This document shows, one piece after another, positions 60,851-64,000 of a DNA stretch of 64,000 bases (position 1 is its first letter; each line of letters starts with the position of its first letter). The notes below the pieces were generated by a model. That model did not search any database and was not told where the DNA came from. It worked only from the letters and a program-made list of their open reading frames with translations. Origin of the DNA: Nocardioides palaemonis (GTDB lineage Bacteria > Actinomycetota > Actinomycetes > Propionibacteriales > Nocardioidaceae); contig NZ_JAGVQR010000001.1 of assembly GCF_018275325.1 (NCBI RefSeq), forward strand, positions 558,001 to 622,000, given 5' to 3'. The position numbers and the translations under genes were made by a program.

Positions 60851-61882
60851 TTAGCCACCTTTGGGTAGGTGGCCGGACGCGGCGGTCTCCCGTGCCCGCC
60901 AGCCGCCGGGTCGGTAGTCGGGGTCCTCGACCTGCTCGGGGGACAGCGCACCGAAGACGGGCAGCCCGGAGGCGTGGCGCACGAGGCCCCACACGAGCGG
61001 CACCGCGGCGAGCATCACCAGCCCGACGACTGCGACCAGCACCGGGTGCACGTCGTCCTCGCCGGCGCCGAGCGGCGCCCAGCCCGCCTTGTCGAGCAGC
61101 GCGACGCCCGACATGGTCAGCACCACGACGATGCCCCGGCGCACGACCGACTGCGGCACGCGCGGCGCTGCGAGGCTGCCCAGGATCGTGCCCGGCACGG
61201 AGCCGAGGATCAGGGGGATGGTCAGGGCGAGGTCCAGGCCGTGCAGGGAGATGTTGGAGATCGCGGCCGCGAGGACGAGCGGCACCGCCTGCACGAGGTC
61301 GGTGCCGACCAGGCGGACCGCCGACAGCCCGGGGTAGAGCATGAGCAGCGCGATCATGATGACCGAGCCGGACCCGACGCTCGTGATGCCGACCAGCAGC
61401 CCGCCGAGCGCGCCGACCAGGAGCGTCGGGAGCGGGCGGATGGCCGGTCGCTCCTCCGTGGTGACGCCGCGCCGCATCCGCGCCAGGTTGACCCACAGGC
61501 GCAGCGCGTAGGTCAGGGCCGCGAAGAGCAGCGCGAAGCCGATGCACATCTTCAGGACGTGGTCGAGGTCGCCGGGCGGGGAGAGCCAGCTGATCAGGTG
61601 GGGGCCGAGCAGCGCCATCGGGACCGACCCCAGCACCAGCCAGCCGGCCAGGCGCAGGTCGGGGGAGCCCTCCCGCTTGTGCACCACCGCCCCGCCGGTC
61701 TTGTAGACCGCGGCCGCGGTGAGGTCGGCCGTCACCACCGTGGCGGCGTCGCCGACGCCGAGGAAGATGAGGGCGGGCGTCATCAGGGCGCCGCCGCCCA
61801 TCCCGGTGAGGCCCACCACGACGCCGACCACGAAGCCGGCCGCCACGATGGCGAGGAAGGTCGTCATCACCAGGTCGTCCAC
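60851..61882 (-). CDS. Sulfite exporter TauE/SafE family protein
   Basis: This 343-residue protein has eight to nine membrane segments in two related halves. GLTGMGGGALMTPALIFLG near residue 25 and GITSVGSGSVIMIALLMLYPG near 165 are the paired glycine motifs of the family. Members export sulfite, sulfoacetate or other small anions; the substrate here is unknown. GTG 61882 has an AGGGGTGG ribosome binding site; ATG 61867 is an alternative. It lies between exported-protein genes; a link with the organosulfur genes 42 kb away is not supported. Confidence 0.88.
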   Translation of the reverse strand: MDDLVMTTFLAIVAAGFVVGVVVGLTGMGGGALMTPALIFLGVGDAATVVTADLTAAAVYKTGGAVVHKREGSPDLRLAGWLVLGSVPMALLGPHLISWLSPPGDLDHVLKMCIGFALLFAALTYALRLWVNLARMRRGVTTEERPAIRPLPTLLVGALGGLLVGITSVGSGSVIMIALLMLYPGLSAVRLVGTDLVQAVPLVLAAAISNISLHGLDLALTIPLILGSVPGTILGSLAAPRVPQSVVRRGIVVVLTMSGVALLDKAGWAPLGAGEDDVHPVLVAVVGLVMLAAVPLVWGLVRHASGLPVFGALSPEQVEDPDYRPGGWRARETAASGHLPKGG

Positions 61883-61985
61883 GGGCCACCCCTGCCGGCG
61901 AGATCGGTCCGCACCCGGCGGGTGCGGCGTACGTCGACCATCTGAGCGGTCGCAGGGGCGTCCGAGGCGCTCGTCCGGGGTGGTT

Positions 61986-61997
61986 CCCCAATTGGGG
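61986..61997. promoter_or_regulatory. Palindrome CCCCAATTGGGG, candidate operator
   Basis: A perfect 12-base palindrome lies in the 242-base gap between the divergent TauE-like gene and the exported-protein gene at 62125. A TGATAAG stretch follows it. It is a plausible regulator site; no regulator gene is adjacent. Confidence 0.4.
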
Positions 61998-62124
61998 TGA
62001 TAAGCCGGTGACCGGTCGTCCACGCCGTCCGGCGCTCCCTACGTTGCCGATCGACACCTGTCCGCGTCGACACACCGTGCCGTGTGCGGGCCCGGAACGA
62101 CACGGCTCTTCGAGGGAGTGCGGC

Positions 62125-64000
62125 ATGAAGGCTAGGAACAACGTGGGGCGCACGCGGCGCAGTGTCGCGCTGTCGTCCGTGGGGGCGCTCGTGGCAGCAC
62201 TCCTGGGAGTCGTCGCCGCGGCGACCCCCTCCGCGGCGGCGGACACCATCACCTTCCGGGCGGCCACCCAGGCGGCCTGGAACCAGACGACCGCGCGGGT
62301 GACGGTCCCCACGACGGTGCAGGCGACCGACGGCATGCTGCTGTTCGTCACGACCAACACCGACGTCGCGCTCACCACCCCGGCCGGCTGGACGCTCGAG
62401 GGCACGCGCCTGTCGAACGTCGACACCGAGACCACGCTCTACAGCAAGGCCGCCGAGACGGCCGACATCGGCCGCAACGTCGCGGTCACGCTGTCGCAGA
62501 CGGCGAAGAGCTCGATGACCCTGCTCGCCTACGACGGCACCGCCGCCGACCCGGTCGCCGCGTTCGCGTCCGCGGCCGAGACCAACCCCTCGAAGACCGC
62601 GCACGCCACTCCCGGTGCCGCGGTCGCGACCGCGGGGTCCTACGTCGTGTCCTACTGGGCCGACAAGTTCGGCCAGGAGACCAACGGCTGGACCCTCCCG
62701 GCCGGGCAGACCCAGCGCTCGATCGTCTCCGGTGTGGGCGCGGGCCGCATCTCCGCCGTCGCCTCGGACGAGAACGCCCCCGTCGGCGTGGGCGCGAGCC
62801 CGAGCCGCACCGCCACCAGCGCCGCCTCGAGCGCCAAGGCGACGATGTGGACGGTCGTCCTCCAGGCCGACCAGTCGGCCGACCCCAACGTCGCGCCCGT
62901 CGCGTCGTTCACGACCGCCTGCCCGACCGCGACCTGCACCGTCGACGCGTCCGCCTCGACCGACACCGCGCCGGGGACGATCGCGTCCTACGCGTGGAGC
63001 TTCGGTGACGGCACCACCGGCACCGGCGTCTCGACGACCCACACCTACGCGACCAGCGGCAGCAAGACGATCACCCTGACCGTCACCGACAACCAGGGGC
63101 TGAGCGCCACCACGACCCGCACGGTCAACGTCACCGTCGGCGGCGGCACCGGGGGAGCCGGCGACCAGCCGCGTCCGGGCCACACCCGCCTGGTGCCGAG
63201 CACGCCGCGCAGCAACACCCCGCGGATCAGCAACGGCGAGATCTGGGACATCGAGGTCGTGCCGCAGCTCAACCGGGTGTTCATCGCCGGAAACTTCACG
63301 TCGATCCAGAACAACGCCACCGGCAACACCACGACCTACCAGCAGGCGGGCCTGGCCAGCTACAACTACCAGACCGGCCTGGTCGACGCGCAGTTCCGCC
63401 CGACCTTCAACGGTGGGGTCGCGGCCGTCGAGGCCAGCCCGGACGGCACCAAGCTGTTCGTCGCGGGCTCGTTCAACACCGTCAACGGCGTGGCCAAGCA
63501 GAAGGTGGCCAGCCTCAACCTCACCACCGGCGCACCGCTGAGCACCTTCGGCTTCACCAACTCCACCAACAACCAGGTGCAGTCGCTGGCGGCGACCAAC
63601 TCCACGCTCTACGTCGGTGGACGGTTCTCGCGCATCAACGGCGTGCTCAAGACCGGCCTGGCCGCGGTCAACGCGGCCTCGGGCGCCGTCGACACGGGCT
63701 TCTCCAACGACCTCGCGGGCGGCATCGGCGTCAACGGCCAGCTCGGCGTCCCGCAGCTCAAGCTGACCCACGACAACTCCAAGCTGATCGTGGTCCACAC
63801 CGGCCGCTCGATCGCCGGACAGGACCGCCTCGGCGTCGGCATCATCGACACCGCCACCAAGCAGCTGCTGCCCTTCCGCACCCGGCTCTGGGACGAGAAC
63901 CTCGCCCGGGTCGGCGGCGTGACCCGCATCTGCTGCGCCGACGTGGCGCCCGACGACTCCTACTTCGTCGTCACCTCCGGCTCCGGCGGCGACGCCCCGC
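62125..64000 (+). CDS. Exported novel-domain, PKD and propeller protein, 3' end outside window
   Basis: The frame is open from ATG 62125 to the window end (625 codons). The signal peptide (MKARNNVGRTRRSVALSSVG...AAATPSAAA) ends near residue 39. A copy of the novel domain follows (40-249), then a PKD domain (about 253-340) with Cys pair CPTATC and WSFGDG, then delta-60/DUF5122-like propeller repeats (VFIAGNFTSI, LFVAGSFNTVNGV, LYVGGRFSRINGV). The module order is reversed relative to the 1605-residue protein, indicating domain shuffling. GAGGGAG upstream serves as ribosome binding site. Confidence 0.88.
   Translation, partial: MKARNNVGRTRRSVALSSVGALVAALLGVVAAATPSAAADTITFRAATQAAWNQTTARVTVPTTVQATDGMLLFVTTNTDVALTTPAGWTLEGTRLSNVDTETTLYSKAAETADIGRNVAVTLSQTAKSSMTLLAYDGTAADPVAAFASAAETNPSKTAHATPGAAVATAGSYVVSYWADKFGQETNGWTLPAGQTQRSIVSGVGAGRISAVASDENAPVGVGASPSRTATSAASSAKATMWTVVLQADQSADPNVAPVASFTTACPTATCTVDASASTDTAPGTIASYAWSFGDGTTGTGVSTTHTYATSGSKTITLTVTDNQGLSATTTRTVNVTVGGGTGGAGDQPRPGHTRLVPSTPRSNTPRISNGEIWDIEVVPQLNRVFIAGNFTSIQNNATGNTTTYQQAGLASYNYQTGLVDAQFRPTFNGGVAAVEASPDGTKLFVAGSFNTVNGVAKQKVASLNLTTGAPLSTFGFTNSTNNQVQSLAATNSTLYVGGRFSRINGVLKTGLAAVNAASGAVDTGFSNDLAGGIGVNGQLGVPQLKLTHDNSKLIVVHTGRSIAGQDRLGVGIIDTATKQLLPFRTRLWDENLARVGGVTRICCADVAPDDSYFVVTSGSGGDAP
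62242..62872 (+). other. Novel shared domain, copy 4 (N-terminal in the protein at 62125)
   Basis: The segments VTVPTTVQATDGMLLFVTTN, TPAGWTLEGT, SSMTLLAYDG, SYWADKFGQETNGWTLP and ATMWTVVLQ match the other three copies. It is closest to copy 1. Unlike those, it is at the N-terminus directly after the signal peptide. Confidence 0.78.

Noticed and set aside
33549..61882. Functional link between the TauE/SafE exporter and the organosulfur genes
   Set aside because: They are about 42 kb apart with no shared motif that I can see, and TauE-family substrates are diverse.
61883..62124. Extended N-terminus of the TauE-like protein
   Set aside because: The frame is open to about 62023, but the added residues are hydrophilic and unlike a transporter N-terminus; GTG 61882 has a good ribosome binding site.

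Overview
The window is very GC-rich, densely coded actinobacterial chromosome. Codons end mostly in G or C, GTG starts are common, and neighbouring genes often overlap as ATGA. The gene set (DUF3000 beside rnd, a coproporphyrin-type heme pathway with HemQ, a split LigD-type ligase, tRNA-Gln near glmU-prs) and the short REP-like repeats suggest a Nocardioides-like member of the Propionibacteriales. That placement is inference from gene content. I see no rRNA operon, IS element, prophage, CRISPR array or replication origin.

Layout. 1-7.8 kb: half of a 32-bp repeat array, the helicase hrpA (carrying an in-frame insertion of a repeat found elsewhere between genes), a serine hydrolase, a helical protein of unknown function, a compact structured RNA candidate, a PemK-like protein and an orphan solute-binding lipoprotein. 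7.8-25.1 kb: a heme locus (rnd-DUF3000 / hemE ... hemG-hemQ ... msrB), split by about 8.7 kb of LysR-linked organosulfur scavenging genes: two DszC/SfnB-like flavoprotein monooxygenases, a frameshifted SfnG-like and an SsuD-like luciferase-family monooxygenase, two flavin reductases and an MFS transporter. 25.2-33.5 kb: an alcohol-dehydrogenase-superfamily reductase, LigD polymerase, a 917-aa GT4-Stealth fusion, a sulfotransferase, a second 32-bp repeat array and an ATP-dependent DNA ligase. 33.5-37 kb: a cytosine permease-deaminase operon divergent from a PucR regulator. 37-40.4 kb: a four-gene ABC-2 exporter operon. 40.6-46.9 kb: a secreted protein, tRNA-Gln, a gene broken by an amber codon, TspO, a uridine-kinase-like protein, and a hydrolase-SDR-monooxygenase operon with a TetR gene. 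47-53.8 kb: glmU, prs, pepN, rplY, pth. 53.8-64 kb: three large exported multidomain proteins and a TauE-type exporter.

The most novel material is at the right end. Three exported proteins are built from shared modules: RCC1 or delta-60-like propellers, PKD domains with a conserved cysteine pair, a malectin-like domain, and four copies of a roughly 200-residue domain I do not recognise. Two of the genes are one base apart and probably cotranscribed.

Other recurring signals are: a TAGGCT/TAGGGT-type -10 hexamer 6-7 bases from the start codon in at least eleven genes (probable leaderless transcription); perfect inverted repeats with stems up to 29 bp at gene ends; and three genes broken by one small lesion each (13.87, 23.81 and 41.56 kb), which are either real decay or sequence errors.
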